Of a DNA stretch of 56,008 nucleotides, positions 25,423-32,154 are shown one piece after another. Numbering within the stretch: position 1 is the stretch's first letter; every line of letters begins with the position of its first letter. Below the pieces are notes generated by a model. The model saw only the letters and a program-made list of their open reading frames with translations, searched no databases and was not told the origin of the DNA. The position numbers and the translations under genes were made by a program. The DNA comes from Cryomorphaceae bacterium BACL7 MAG-120322-bin74 (GTDB lineage: Bacteria > Bacteroidota > Bacteroidia > Flavobacteriales > Schleiferiaceae): contig LICG01000010.1 in the NCBI GenBank assembly GCA_001438205.1, positions 1-56,008 of the forward strand, given 5' to 3'.

Positions 25423-26093
25423 TACTTATTTTTCTTACTGGTAAGCACTTCGTCAATCATGCCGTAGGCCTTTGCTTCTTCTGCCGTCATCCAATAGTCG
25501 CGGTCCGAATCCTTCTCCACCTTATCAAAAGGCTGTCCAGAATGAGTGGCAATGATGTCGTATAATTCTTTCTTGAGTTTTAAAATCTCTGTCAAAGTGA
25601 TCTCCATATCACTGGCCTGGCCTTGTGCGCCGCCCATAGGCTGGTGAATCATGACTCTTGAATGCTTTAATGCAGAGCGCTTTCCAGCCGTTCCGGCGCA
25701 CATCAACACAGCGCCCATCGAGGCGGCAATACCCGTACAAATCGTGGCCACATCCGGGCTAACTACTTGCATGGTATCATAAATACCTAGTCCTGCATGC
25801 ACAGAGCCCCCCGGGCTATTCAAATAAATCTGGATATCTTTTTTACTGTCAGCAGATTCTAAAAAGAGCAACTGTGCCTGCACAATATTGGCTACCTGGT
25901 CATTGATGCCTGTACCCAAAAAGATGATGCGGTCCATCATGAGACGCGAGAATACATCCATTTGCGCCACATTCAACTGACGCTCCTCAATGATATAAGG
26001 CGTCAACGAATTGTCGACGTATTGCTCCATGTGCATGCTGCTAATGCCTTTGTCCAGCATCGCGTAGCGCTTAAACTCTTTTCCGAAATCCAT
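25422..26093 (-). CDS. clpP: ATP-dependent Clp protease proteolytic subunit
   Basis: 223 residues. Ser-His-Asp triad: Ser in [12 protein letters not shown], His in [13 protein letters not shown], Asp in [15 protein letters not shown] 25-30 residue N-terminal propeptide is expected to be removed by self-cleavage. ATG at 26093 ([11 protein letters not shown]) is preferred over an in-frame TTG two codons earlier. It lies 12 bases after tig and overlaps clpX by one base. Confidence 0.97.
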   Translation of the reverse strand: MDFGKEFKRYAMLDKGISSMHMEQYVDNSLTPYIIEERQLNVAQMDVFSRLMMDRIIFLGTGINDQVANIVQAQLLFLESADSKKDIQIYLNSPGGSVHAGLGIYDTMQVVSPDVATICTGIAASMGAVLMCAGTAGKRSALKHSRVMIHQPMGGAQGQASDMEITLTEILKLKKELYDIIATHSGQPFDKVEKDSDRDYWMTAEEAKAYGMIDEVLTSKKNK

Positions 26094-26105
26094 TTTCAAC
26101 AGATA

Positions 26106-27446
26106 TTATTTTTTGCTATTGGCCAATTTAAGGAAATCCGCATAGCTACTCTTACTTGTTTTCAAGCTGAACGCGCCCTTAAAGAAAGCCATCATCTTGT
26201 CTTGCAATAGTTGTTCCGAAAGTTGCTCAGACTGCTCACGATTTTGCAAAACGCTCATGGCCAGTTGCTCTGCTTGTTCGTCATCCATAGCTTGGCCAAA
26301 CTGCGCCATGCGGCTCTTGACCATTTCCACAGCATGGGCGGCCAATTCTTCTTTGTGAACATGCAAATGGTGTTCGCGAACCAATGTGCCTTCAATCAAT
26401 TGCCAACGCATGGCTTTCTCGGTATTCGGCCACTGCTCCTCTACCTCATCCATGTTAGGGGCATTTTCACCCTGTTGGGTAATCCACTTCTTCATGAAAG
26501 CTGCAGGTAGATTCATTTTCGTCTTCATCAAGTGGTCCGTGACCGTGTTGAAAAAATGGGTATCTGAATCTCGCTGGTAAAGACGTTTCAGATCATCTTC
26601 AATCTTGCCACGCATTTCTGCTTCACTGCTCACTTCTCCTTCACCAAAAAGCTTGTCAAACAGTTCTTGGTTGATCTCCGCTGGCTCAAGATGATAAATC
26701 GTCTTCAACGTCAAAACAAACAACCCTGTGCTGGCTGCTTGCTCTATTTCTGTTAAACCTAGCACCTCTTCTAGCGCAAAAGAATCCATGAAATGCTTGC
26801 TTGCATTCAATTCTAACGTTTCGCCCTTTGTCATGGCTATTGCCGCCTTTGCCACCTTCTTGTCGCTAATAGACTTTACGCCAACACGTCCTTCTTTTAC
26901 CTCTGTTCCTTCTACAGGTTGACCTTTTTTGTCTACCATTTGAAAGCCTCCAAAGAGAATGTCTTCGGCACCCACCGCTTCCACTTCAGACATCTTGCCA
27001 TAGCGGTTGCGAATATTGTCCACTTCCTCATCTAGAACAGATTTTGTCGGTTCAATTTCAACATAGGGAAGCTTTACCTTTTCACTGATGTCCAGGTCAA
27101 AAGAAGGTGCCACGCCGATTTCAAATTTTACTTCAAACTTTTCTGACATAAAGTCCACTTGGCTTGGCATGGGAAGTGGCTGCCCCAAGATTTCTAATTT
27201 CTCTGACTCGAGGTAATTGTACAATCCATCTTGAAGCAATTTATTTACCTCGTCCACGCGCACTGAAGACTCATATTGTTTGCGAATCATCGTCATGGGC
27301 GCCATGCCTTGACGGAAGCCAGGAATGTTGGCACGTTTGCGGTAATCTGTCAATGACTTTTCTACTTTTTCCGAAAAATCAGATTGGGCAATTTCAATAG
27401 AGATGACCCCGTTGTTCTTGGCGTCAATAGTGTGGGAAACATTCAT
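26106..27446 (-). CDS. tig: Trigger factor
   Basis: 446 residues. A ribosome-bound chaperone for nascent chains. The N-terminal ribosome-binding domain includes GFRQGMAPMTMIRKQY, the Bacteroidota form of the GFRxGK(x)P loop. The middle peptidyl-prolyl isomerase domain is poorly conserved, as usual in this phylum, and the C-terminal arm domain is helical. The frame opens six codons earlier, but ATG at 27446 (MNVSHTIDAKNNGV) fits the family start and leaves a leader of about 23 bases after the -7 box. First gene of the tig-clpP-clpX unit. Confidence 0.93.
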   Translation of the reverse strand: MNVSHTIDAKNNGVISIEIAQSDFSEKVEKSLTDYRKRANIPGFRQGMAPMTMIRKQYESSVRVDEVNKLLQDGLYNYLESEKLEILGQPLPMPSQVDFMSEKFEVKFEIGVAPSFDLDISEKVKLPYVEIEPTKSVLDEEVDNIRNRYGKMSEVEAVGAEDILFGGFQMVDKKGQPVEGTEVKEGRVGVKSISDKKVAKAAIAMTKGETLELNASKHFMDSFALEEVLGLTEIEQAASTGLFVLTLKTIYHLEPAEINQELFDKLFGEGEVSSEAEMRGKIEDDLKRLYQRDSDTHFFNTVTDHLMKTKMNLPAAFMKKWITQQGENAPNMDEVEEQWPNTEKAMRWQLIEGTLVREHHLHVHKEELAAHAVEMVKSRMAQFGQAMDDEQAEQLAMSVLQNREQSEQLSEQLLQDKMMAFFKGAFSLKTSKSSYADFLKLANSKK

Positions 27447-27474
27447 AAGTTCAGAGTCTTTCAAAAAAGGACGG

Positions 27475-27482
27475 CAAAGGTA
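27475..27482 (-). promoter_or_regulatory. -7 box for tig-clpP-clpX
   Basis: TACCTTTG on the minus strand, 28 bases upstream of the tig ATG. No good TTG at 19 bases. Confidence 0.6.
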
Positions 27483-27535
27483 CGAAGCGATTATGGGATG
27501 CGCGTCTATTCAAAGAAAAGACCTGCACCAAAACC

Positions 27536-27562
27536 AAAAATCCCCGCCATTCCGGCGGGGAT
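27536..27562 (-). terminator. Terminator after the tRNA-Thr / tRNA-Leu pair
   Basis: On the minus strand AATCCCCGCC pairs with GGCGGGGATT around a 5-base loop, followed by a T run. It begins 8 bases past the tRNA-Leu 3' end. Confidence 0.9.
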
Positions 27563-27569
27563 TCTGTTG

Positions 27570-27651
27570 TGCGCGAAGGGGGACTCGAACCCCCACATCC
27601 TACGGACACTAGATCCTGAGTCTAGCCTGTCTACCATTTCAGCACTCGCGC
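27570..27651 (-). tRNA. tRNA-Leu(CAG)
   Basis: 82 bases with a long variable arm. Acceptor GCGCGAG/TTCGCGC (one G-U pair), D arm with GGTAGAC, anticodon stem CTAGA/TCTAG with loop CTCAGGA (anticodon CAG), T arm GGGGGTTCGAGTCCCCC. CCA is not encoded. It lies 10 bases downstream of tRNA-Thr and shares its promoter. Confidence 0.96.
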
Positions 27652-27661
27652 TAGGCTTAAG

Positions 27662-27734
27662 AGCCACTCATGGGACTCGAACCCACGACCCTCGCATTAC
27701 GAATGCGATGCTCTACCAACTGAGCTAAAGTGGC
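27662..27734 (-). tRNA. tRNA-Thr(CGT)
   Basis: 73 bases. Acceptor GCCACTT/GAGTGGC, D arm AGCTCAGTTGGTAGAGC, anticodon stem TCGCA/TGCGA with loop TTCGTAA (anticodon CGT), T arm GTGGGTTCGAGTCCCAT. CCA is not encoded. First of a two-tRNA transcript. Confidence 0.96.
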
Positions 27735-27743
27735 GAAGAGGCC

Positions 27744-27774
27744 CAAAGGTAATTAAGCAAGAAAATATGGACAA
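27744..27774 (-). promoter_or_regulatory. Promoter for tRNA-Thr and tRNA-Leu(CAG)
   Basis: Minus strand TTG (27774-27772), a 20-base spacer, then TACCTTTG (27751-27744). Transcription would start just upstream of the tRNA-Thr 5' end at 27734. Confidence 0.75.
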
Positions 27775-28146
27775 TTAGTCCTGGCCTTCTTTCTGACGGG
27801 CTTGGATCTTAGAATCCGCCATGCCCATATTAGATTGAATCAATATATAAATCCAACCCTTGGCTTCGATTTTCACCGCAGTATGCTGGTCATCGCCATA
27901 GGTATCCAAAATCCGAAGCGTTTGATCTTTGCTGGGTTGATAAATACGGCGGACCACTTCCATATAATCCTCCGCATTTCTTCCGGAGACCTCGTACCAG
28001 GTGCGGACACTGGTTCCCTGCTCCAAAAAGGTCTTAAAATGGGTGCCATGAAACGCATGGGGCACTTCAATGGCCACGCTCTGCCCCAACAGAAATAGTG
28101 GCCACACAAGCATGAAAAATAGAAAAAGGTGTTTCAATCGGTACAT
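27775..28146 (-). CDS. Small secreted protein of unknown function
   Basis: 123 residues. The signal peptide MYRLKHLFLFFMLVWPLFLL with GQS at the cleavage site is clear. The mature part is mixed: IEVPHAFHGTHFKTFLEQGT, then YIYQPSK-type sequence and an amphipathic C-terminus. The pattern of a strand-rich small domain (EAKGWIYILIQS) is reminiscent of DUF4783-like secreted proteins, but I cannot confirm it. It has a -7 box 9 bases upstream and lies just upstream of the tRNA-Thr promoter with no terminator between. Confidence 0.65.
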   Translation of the reverse strand: MYRLKHLFLFFMLVWPLFLLGQSVAIEVPHAFHGTHFKTFLEQGTSVRTWYEVSGRNAEDYMEVVRRIYQPSKDQTLRILDTYGDDQHTAVKIEAKGWIYILIQSNMGMADSKIQARQKEGQD

Positions 28147-28154
28147 TCTAAGGG

Positions 28155-28162
28155 CAAAACTA
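28155..28162 (-). promoter_or_regulatory. -7 box for the 123-residue secreted protein
   Basis: TAGTTTTG on the minus strand, ending 8 bases before the ATG at 28146; a very short leader is predicted. Confidence 0.5.
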
Positions 28163-28238
28163 CCGTAATAAACGACGAAGAGACCATTTTCTGATATAAA
28201 GGGTATAATTCATATATATTAGGTCTTTACTAAACACT

Positions 28239-28246
28239 TATCTTTG
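28239..28246 (+). promoter_or_regulatory. -7 box for the OmpA-family protein
   Basis: TATCTTTG, 19 bases upstream of the ATG at 28266, preceded by an AT-rich stretch (28190-28235). No clear -33 TTG. Confidence 0.6.
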
Positions 28247-28265
28247 GGTTTAAACCGCAAAAGCC

Positions 28266-29198
28266 ATGAAAAAAATCTTCGCCGCTATACTTGCCCTCAC
28301 CTCTGTAGTGGGCATTTCACAAACCACTCCTTCCATTGAAGTAGGAGGCGGAATGGCCCTTAAGCATACAGAAGATTTTTATATTCCCCGTTTAACCGTG
28401 GCAGGCGCCAATCTTTTTAAGGGTCTAGGTATTTATGCTACCTATGAGCAGCGCAACGAAGTAAACTTTATTGACGACTTTAATGGAGATGGGAATTACC
28501 AGCGTTATACCGTTGGCCCTATGCTTACACTAAACTCTAGCCTGTATGCTTTTGCAGGCCTCAGTCCTGTGGGTCCTTATGGCCTCGGACATAGCTTTGG
28601 CAAAGTGCGCAAGGAGATTGGCTTAGGCCTCGTATTTAACCCGATCACCTTGCGTCTGGGATATTCCAATTGGGTTGGAACTACTATTGGTGTTGCTTAT
28701 CGTTTTGGCGCACCAAAAGAATCTAGTCCTAAAAGAGTCATCACTGTCAGCCGCCGCACTGCAAAGCCAAGCGAGGCTCCGCGTGTGGACACTGTGCGTA
28801 TTGTTGAAACGGTAGTCATCAAAGAAGAAGTCATTAAGGAAATCATTAAGGAAGTTGAAAAGCCCCTTGAACTTACCCATATTGCCACACTCTATTTCCA
28901 ATTTAACCAAACCAATTACACCGCAGAAAGCCAAGCCCTATTGGCTGAAGTCGTTGCGACCATCCAGGCCAATCCAGATCAAACCATTGTGATTATTGGC
29001 CACACCGATGAGGTTGGAACAGATGCCTACAACTACACCCTAGGCCTAAATCGAGCACAAGCCTTGGCAAATGCCCTTGTCATTAAGCATGGCGTTCATG
29101 CATCACAAATTGAGGTGCGTTCCGAAGGCAAGGAAAGCCCAGCCAATGCAGTGAATGCAGATAAAAACCGTCGAGTTGAAGTATACTATAAAAAGTAA
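28266..29198 (+). CDS. OmpA-family outer membrane protein
   Basis: 310 residues. Signal peptide MKKIFAAILALTSVVGISQ. An N-terminal half of about 150 residues has alternating strands typical of a small beta-barrel or PorP-like domain. A Lys/Glu/Ile linker (VVIKEEVIKEIIKEVEKP) leads to the OmpA C-terminal domain, with Asp in IIGHTDEVGTDAYN and Arg in NRRVEVYYKK for peptidoglycan binding. It probably anchors the outer membrane. It has its own promoter and terminator. Confidence 0.88.
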   Translation: MKKIFAAILALTSVVGISQTTPSIEVGGGMALKHTEDFYIPRLTVAGANLFKGLGIYATYEQRNEVNFIDDFNGDGNYQRYTVGPMLTLNSSLYAFAGLSPVGPYGLGHSFGKVRKEIGLGLVFNPITLRLGYSNWVGTTIGVAYRFGAPKESSPKRVITVSRRTAKPSEAPRVDTVRIVETVVIKEEVIKEIIKEVEKPLELTHIATLYFQFNQTNYTAESQALLAEVVATIQANPDQTIVIIGHTDEVGTDAYNYTLGLNRAQALANALVIKHGVHASQIEVRSEGKESPANAVNADKNRRVEVYYKK

Positions 29199-29217
29199 AA
29201 GGCAACTTTAGACCATT

Positions 29218-29250
29218 AAAAAAGCCGGCTTCCGCCGGCTTTTTTTATTT
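29218..29250. terminator. Terminator shared by the OmpA gene and the 45-residue ORF
   Basis: AAAAAAGCCGGC and GCCGGCTTTTTTT form a strong stem with a short loop. A/T tracts on both sides make it bidirectional. The stop codon of the minus-strand small ORF lies inside the tract. Confidence 0.9.
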
Positions 29251-29382
29251 CTTGTCTTCCAAGGATTTGATTCGGTCCTCAAGCTTTCCGATCCAGGTCT
29301 TCATGAGATTCAACATCATGAACAAAAAGACAACGAGGAGGCTGCTGATCACAGCAAAAACGATTTCGGTTGACATGGTCAT
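29245..29382 (-). CDS. 45-residue single-helix membrane protein behind tRNA-Leu(TAA)
   Basis: Translation gives MTMSTEIVFAVISSLLVVFL followed by FMMLNLMKTWIGKLEDRIKS and LEDKK: one membrane helix (about residues 6-27) and a charged amphipathic tail that could form a coiled coil. ATG at 29376 (MSTEI) is an alternative start. It begins 11 bases after the tRNA-Leu 3' end with no terminator or promoter between, and ends in the shared terminator. This suggests it is made from the same transcript as the tRNA. Function unknown; the composition is strongly protein-like. Confidence 0.65.
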   Translation of the reverse strand: MTMSTEIVFAVISSLLVVFLFMMLNLMKTWIGKLEDRIKSLEDKK

Positions 29383-29392
29383 TTTACTTTAG

Positions 29393-29474
<82 letters not shown>

Positions 29475-29489
29475 AGTTTTAGGATGGCG

Positions 29490-29497
29490 CAAAGATA
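29490..29497 (-). promoter_or_regulatory. -7 box for tRNA-Leu(TAA)
   Basis: TATCTTTG on the minus strand, 15 bases upstream of the mature tRNA 5' end; it would also drive the small ORF downstream. Confidence 0.65.
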
Positions 29498-29516
29498 GGG
29501 GAGCAAGTGCAAATGA

Positions 29517-29651
29517 CTAACGTTCTTCGTGTAAATCTCGCCATTCTCGTTTAAGCCTTGTCAAGGTAGAGTAGGAGACGTTCAAATAATTAGCAATTTC
29601 AGACTGAGAACAATAAAATTTACCTTCCAGTGGATTGGCTCTACGACACAA
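29517..29651 (-). pseudogene. Helix-turn-helix C-terminal remnant
   Basis: A minus-strand frame without an ATG reads QSEIANYLNVSYSTLTRLKR and ends REWRDLHEER before TAG. This is a convincing helix-turn-helix of the kind found at the C-terminus of transposase-like or regulator proteins. It is open only back to a stop at 29660; a TTG at 29651 is the only possible start. A different frame upstream begins with an ATG and runs into a stop at the same place, so a frameshift or truncation is likely. It lies between tRNA-Leu and the flavin reductase gene, a common site of insertion and decay. The rest of the gap 29475-29744 holds only promoter boxes. Confidence 0.35.
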
Positions 29652-29711
29652 AAGTTGTCAACAAGTTCCTCGCATTTTTCCCTTTCATTCGGCCTTGCTG
29701 TTTCGAAGTGG

Positions 29712-29719
29712 TACTTTTG
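29712..29719 (+). promoter_or_regulatory. -7 box for the flavin reductase-like gene
   Basis: TACTTTTG, 25 bases upstream of the ATG at 29745. It supports that ATG rather than the upstream in-frame one at 29655, which would place the promoter inside the gene. Confidence 0.6.
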
Positions 29720-29744
29720 TTCTACGAATAGACGTACGCGTATT

Positions 29745-30665
29745 ATGATCCATCTAAAGCCCGAAGAACTCAGTATTCCAGACCTTCAGCGAACCTTACA
29801 GTTCGCTGTTGGCCCTCGGCCCATTGCCCTTGCTTCCACGGTCGATAGGGATGGGCGCGTCAACCTGAGTCCCTTTAGCTTTTACAATGTTTTTAGCACC
29901 AATCCACCCATTCTTGTTTTTTCACCTGCCCTTAGAGGACGTGATGGCAGCAGCAAAGACACGCTACAGAATGTGCTTGCTGTCCCCGAAGTGGTCATTC
30001 ACAGTGTCAGTCACGCGATGGTGGAGCAAACGAGCCTATCAAGCACGGAATATGCTACTGGTGTGAATGAATTCGCCAAAGCGGGCTTTACTGCCATCCC
30101 GAGCACGCATGTGCAGCCCCCTCGTGTGGCCGAAGCACCCGTTGCCATGGAATGTGAGGTCATTGAAGTAAAGGCATTGGGCGATGGGCCTAGCGCAGGT
30201 AATCTGGTTATTTGTGAAGTAAAGCTCATTCACATTCATAGCTCCGTGTTAGATGAAGAGGGCCGTTTGGATCAAAATCAGCTAGATTTAGTAGGACGCC
30301 TCGGCGGTGATTGGTATGTCCGAGCAAACGGCGATGCCCTTTTTGAGGTTGAAAAGCCCATTGCTACCCGCGGTATTGGGGTAGATGCTTTGCCGCCTTC
30401 TATTCAAAAATCCACCATCCTTAGCGGCAATGACCTCGGCCGATTAGGCAATGTGGAGATGCTTCCAACGGAAGAAGAAATTGCGGAATTTGCAACGCAC
30501 CGTAGAATTCGCGAAATCTTTGAACAAACCTCTGACCGCATCGAACGCCGCGAAATGCTTCATCATTACGCTAAAGAGGCACTTGAATTAAGTAAAGTGA
30601 AAAAGGCGTGGAAAATTCTTCTCACAGACCGCTTGAATGCCCCAAAGGGAAGCCCTAATTTGTAA
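29745..30665 (+). CDS. Flavin reductase-like, FMN-binding split-barrel protein
   Basis: 306 residues. The FMN-binding split barrel occupies about residues 1-200: GPRPIALASTVDRDGRVNLS and FSFYNVFSTNPPILVFSPAL are the phosphate- and flavin-binding strands, and TSLSSTEYATGVNEFAKAGF is the conserved loop of the family. A helical C-terminal extension (about 225-306) is typical of Bacteroidota members. Likely an NAD(P)H-dependent flavin or flavoprotein reductase; the substrate is not known. The DUF3127 gene follows 27 bases later. Confidence 0.88.
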   Translation: MIHLKPEELSIPDLQRTLQFAVGPRPIALASTVDRDGRVNLSPFSFYNVFSTNPPILVFSPALRGRDGSSKDTLQNVLAVPEVVIHSVSHAMVEQTSLSSTEYATGVNEFAKAGFTAIPSTHVQPPRVAEAPVAMECEVIEVKALGDGPSAGNLVICEVKLIHIHSSVLDEEGRLDQNQLDLVGRLGGDWYVRANGDALFEVEKPIATRGIGVDALPPSIQKSTILSGNDLGRLGNVEMLPTEEEIAEFATHRRIREIFEQTSDRIERREMLHHYAKEALELSKVKKAWKILLTDRLNAPKGSPNL

Positions 30666-30692
30666 CTTCAATTCTTCTTTCAATACGTACAC

Positions 30693-31091
30693 ATGGAAAT
30701 CACAGGCACCGTAAAAAAAATCATGGATGTTCAACAAGTGAGCCCCGCTTTTCGCAAACGCGAATTGGTGGTGCAAACCGATGAGCAATATCCCCAACCC
30801 ATTCTAGTTGAGTTCACGCAAGACCGTGCAGATTTGTTGAACCGCGTCCAAGAAGGACAAAAAGTAACGGTCTCCATTAATATCCGCGGACGTGAATGGA
30901 CATCAAAAGAAAACGAAACCCGCTACTACGTATCCATTCAGGGATGGCGCATACAGAATGCAGAAAATGCTACCCCTTCTGCACCCCCTAGCCAGGGCGC
31001 TACCTATGGCGGCGGCGCACCTGTTGCCGCTACACCTGCTGCGCCTAACACGAATGCTTTTGACGGCGATGATGATGACTTGCCCTTCTGA
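30693..31091 (+). CDS. DUF3127 OB-like protein with SSB-type acidic tip
   Basis: 132 residues. The first 90 form a compact strand-rich DUF3127 domain (MEITGTVKKIMDVQQVSPAF, VEFTQDRADLL, KVTVSINIRGREW). A Pro/Ala/Gly-rich linker follows, and the protein ends FDGDDDDLPF. That order (OB fold, flexible linker, acidic tail ending in a hydrophobic pair with Pro-Phe) is the layout of single-stranded DNA-binding protein, whose tip ends DDDIPF and recruits repair enzymes. A role in DNA metabolism is inferred; the family is uncharacterised as far as I know. Confidence 0.85.
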   Translation: MEITGTVKKIMDVQQVSPAFRKRELVVQTDEQYPQPILVEFTQDRADLLNRVQEGQKVTVSINIRGREWTSKENETRYYVSIQGWRIQNAENATPSAPPSQGATYGGGAPVAATPAAPNTNAFDGDDDDLPF

Positions 31092-31114
31092 TCAAACAAA
31101 CTTTTGATTCATTT

Positions 31115-31146
31115 ATCCGGTGCCCTACAGGCATCGGATTTTTTTT
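31115..31146 (+). terminator. Terminator after the DUF3127 gene
   Basis: ATCCGGTGCC pairs with GGCATCGGAT (one G-U) around a 5-base loop, followed by eight T residues. Confidence 0.9.
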
Positions 31147-31161
31147 GCACTCTACCGAAGC

Positions 31162-32127
31162 TCAGCTCCGAACATCTAGCACATCACGCAGGGCGGTTCC
31201 CAATGCCATAAAAGCTAGGACGAGCGATGCCAGTGCGATGCCAGGAATTAAGGCCAGGTGTGCTTGCCCCGTAAGCAAATAAGCATAATGGTCTCGGATC
31301 ATGCCGCCCCAAGAAGGCATTGGGGGCTGCGCCCCTATCCCAAGAAAACTAAGCCCTGATTCTAATAAGATGGCCGAAGCAAATTGGCTTGCAGCCAAAA
31401 CAATTAAAGCAGGCACAACCTGGGGTAAAATATGACGGCGCAGTATCCGTCCTGGACGATAGCCCAAAACCTCCGCTGCCTGCACAAATTCGGCTTGCTT
31501 TATCGAAAGTACCTGACCCCGCACCAATCGCGCTACCTCTACCCAAGCGGTAAGGCCTACAGCAATAAAGACTTGCCAAAAGCCCTTCCCAAGGACAAAA
31601 CTCAAGGCAATGACCATGAGAAAGGTGGGAATGCTCCAAAATATTTGAATGATGGTCTGCAGTACGCTGTCAACCCTGCCTCCATAATAGCCGGCTACCG
31701 CACCCAATGGAATGCCCAATAAAAGCGCGATGAAAACAGAAATAAGGCCCACACTCAAAGAAATACGCGCACCTAGGATCAACCGACTCGCGAGGTCTCG
31801 ACCATAGCGGTCCGTTCCTAACCAAAAGCGCATATGTCCTGATGGATGCGCTTCCCATTGCGGCAGGGTGGGATCCCCTGTCACCCACCAGCTCCAAGGG
31901 CGCTGGGCAGTCCGCTGCGCTGCTTCTATGGGCAAATCCGCTCCCATGGGCTGTGCTGCATAGGCTAATTGCATTCGATTGGCATCGGGCGTCTTATCTA
32001 GGATGAATGTATATGCGCCTATGGCTACGACGATCCAAAGTCCCAAAATGAGCAAGCCCCACCTACCAAGCCCGTGCGCCCAGAGCTTGGACAATAAGTG
32101 GGTAGATGGGGGATTCCCTTCGTTCAT
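31162..32127 (-). CDS. ABC transporter permease, OppC/DppC type
   Basis: 321 residues: one N-terminal helix, a periplasmic loop of about 80 residues, and five further helices. The binding-protein-dependent permease (EAA) motif is EFVQAAEVLGYRPGRILRRH, with the OppC signature FWLGTDRYGRDLASRLILGA and SGLSFLGIGAQPPMPSWGGM. It belongs to peptide or nickel importers, yet no partner permease, ATPase or binding protein lies nearby. It begins 27 bases after the tail-specific protease gene, so they likely share an mRNA. Confidence 0.92.
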   Translation of the reverse strand: MNEGNPPSTHLLSKLWAHGLGRWGLLILGLWIVVAIGAYTFILDKTPDANRMQLAYAAQPMGADLPIEAAQRTAQRPWSWWVTGDPTLPQWEAHPSGHMRFWLGTDRYGRDLASRLILGARISLSVGLISVFIALLLGIPLGAVAGYYGGRVDSVLQTIIQIFWSIPTFLMVIALSFVLGKGFWQVFIAVGLTAWVEVARLVRGQVLSIKQAEFVQAAEVLGYRPGRILRRHILPQVVPALIVLAASQFASAILLESGLSFLGIGAQPPMPSWGGMIRDHYAYLLTGQAHLALIPGIALASLVLAFMALGTALRDVLDVRS

Positions 32128-32154
32128 ATAGGATATACTAGGTGCATGCAGGTC

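Noticed and set aside
27384-27728. 114-residue plus-strand frame over the tRNA pair
   Set aside because: It is an antisense read of tRNA-Leu and tRNA-Thr, a well-known false gene pattern; the same applies to frames at 5122-5359.
29655-29744. Thirty-residue N-terminal extension of the flavin reductase-like protein
   Set aside because: The -7 box at 29712 lies inside it and the extension does not resemble the family N-terminus, so ATG 29745 was used.
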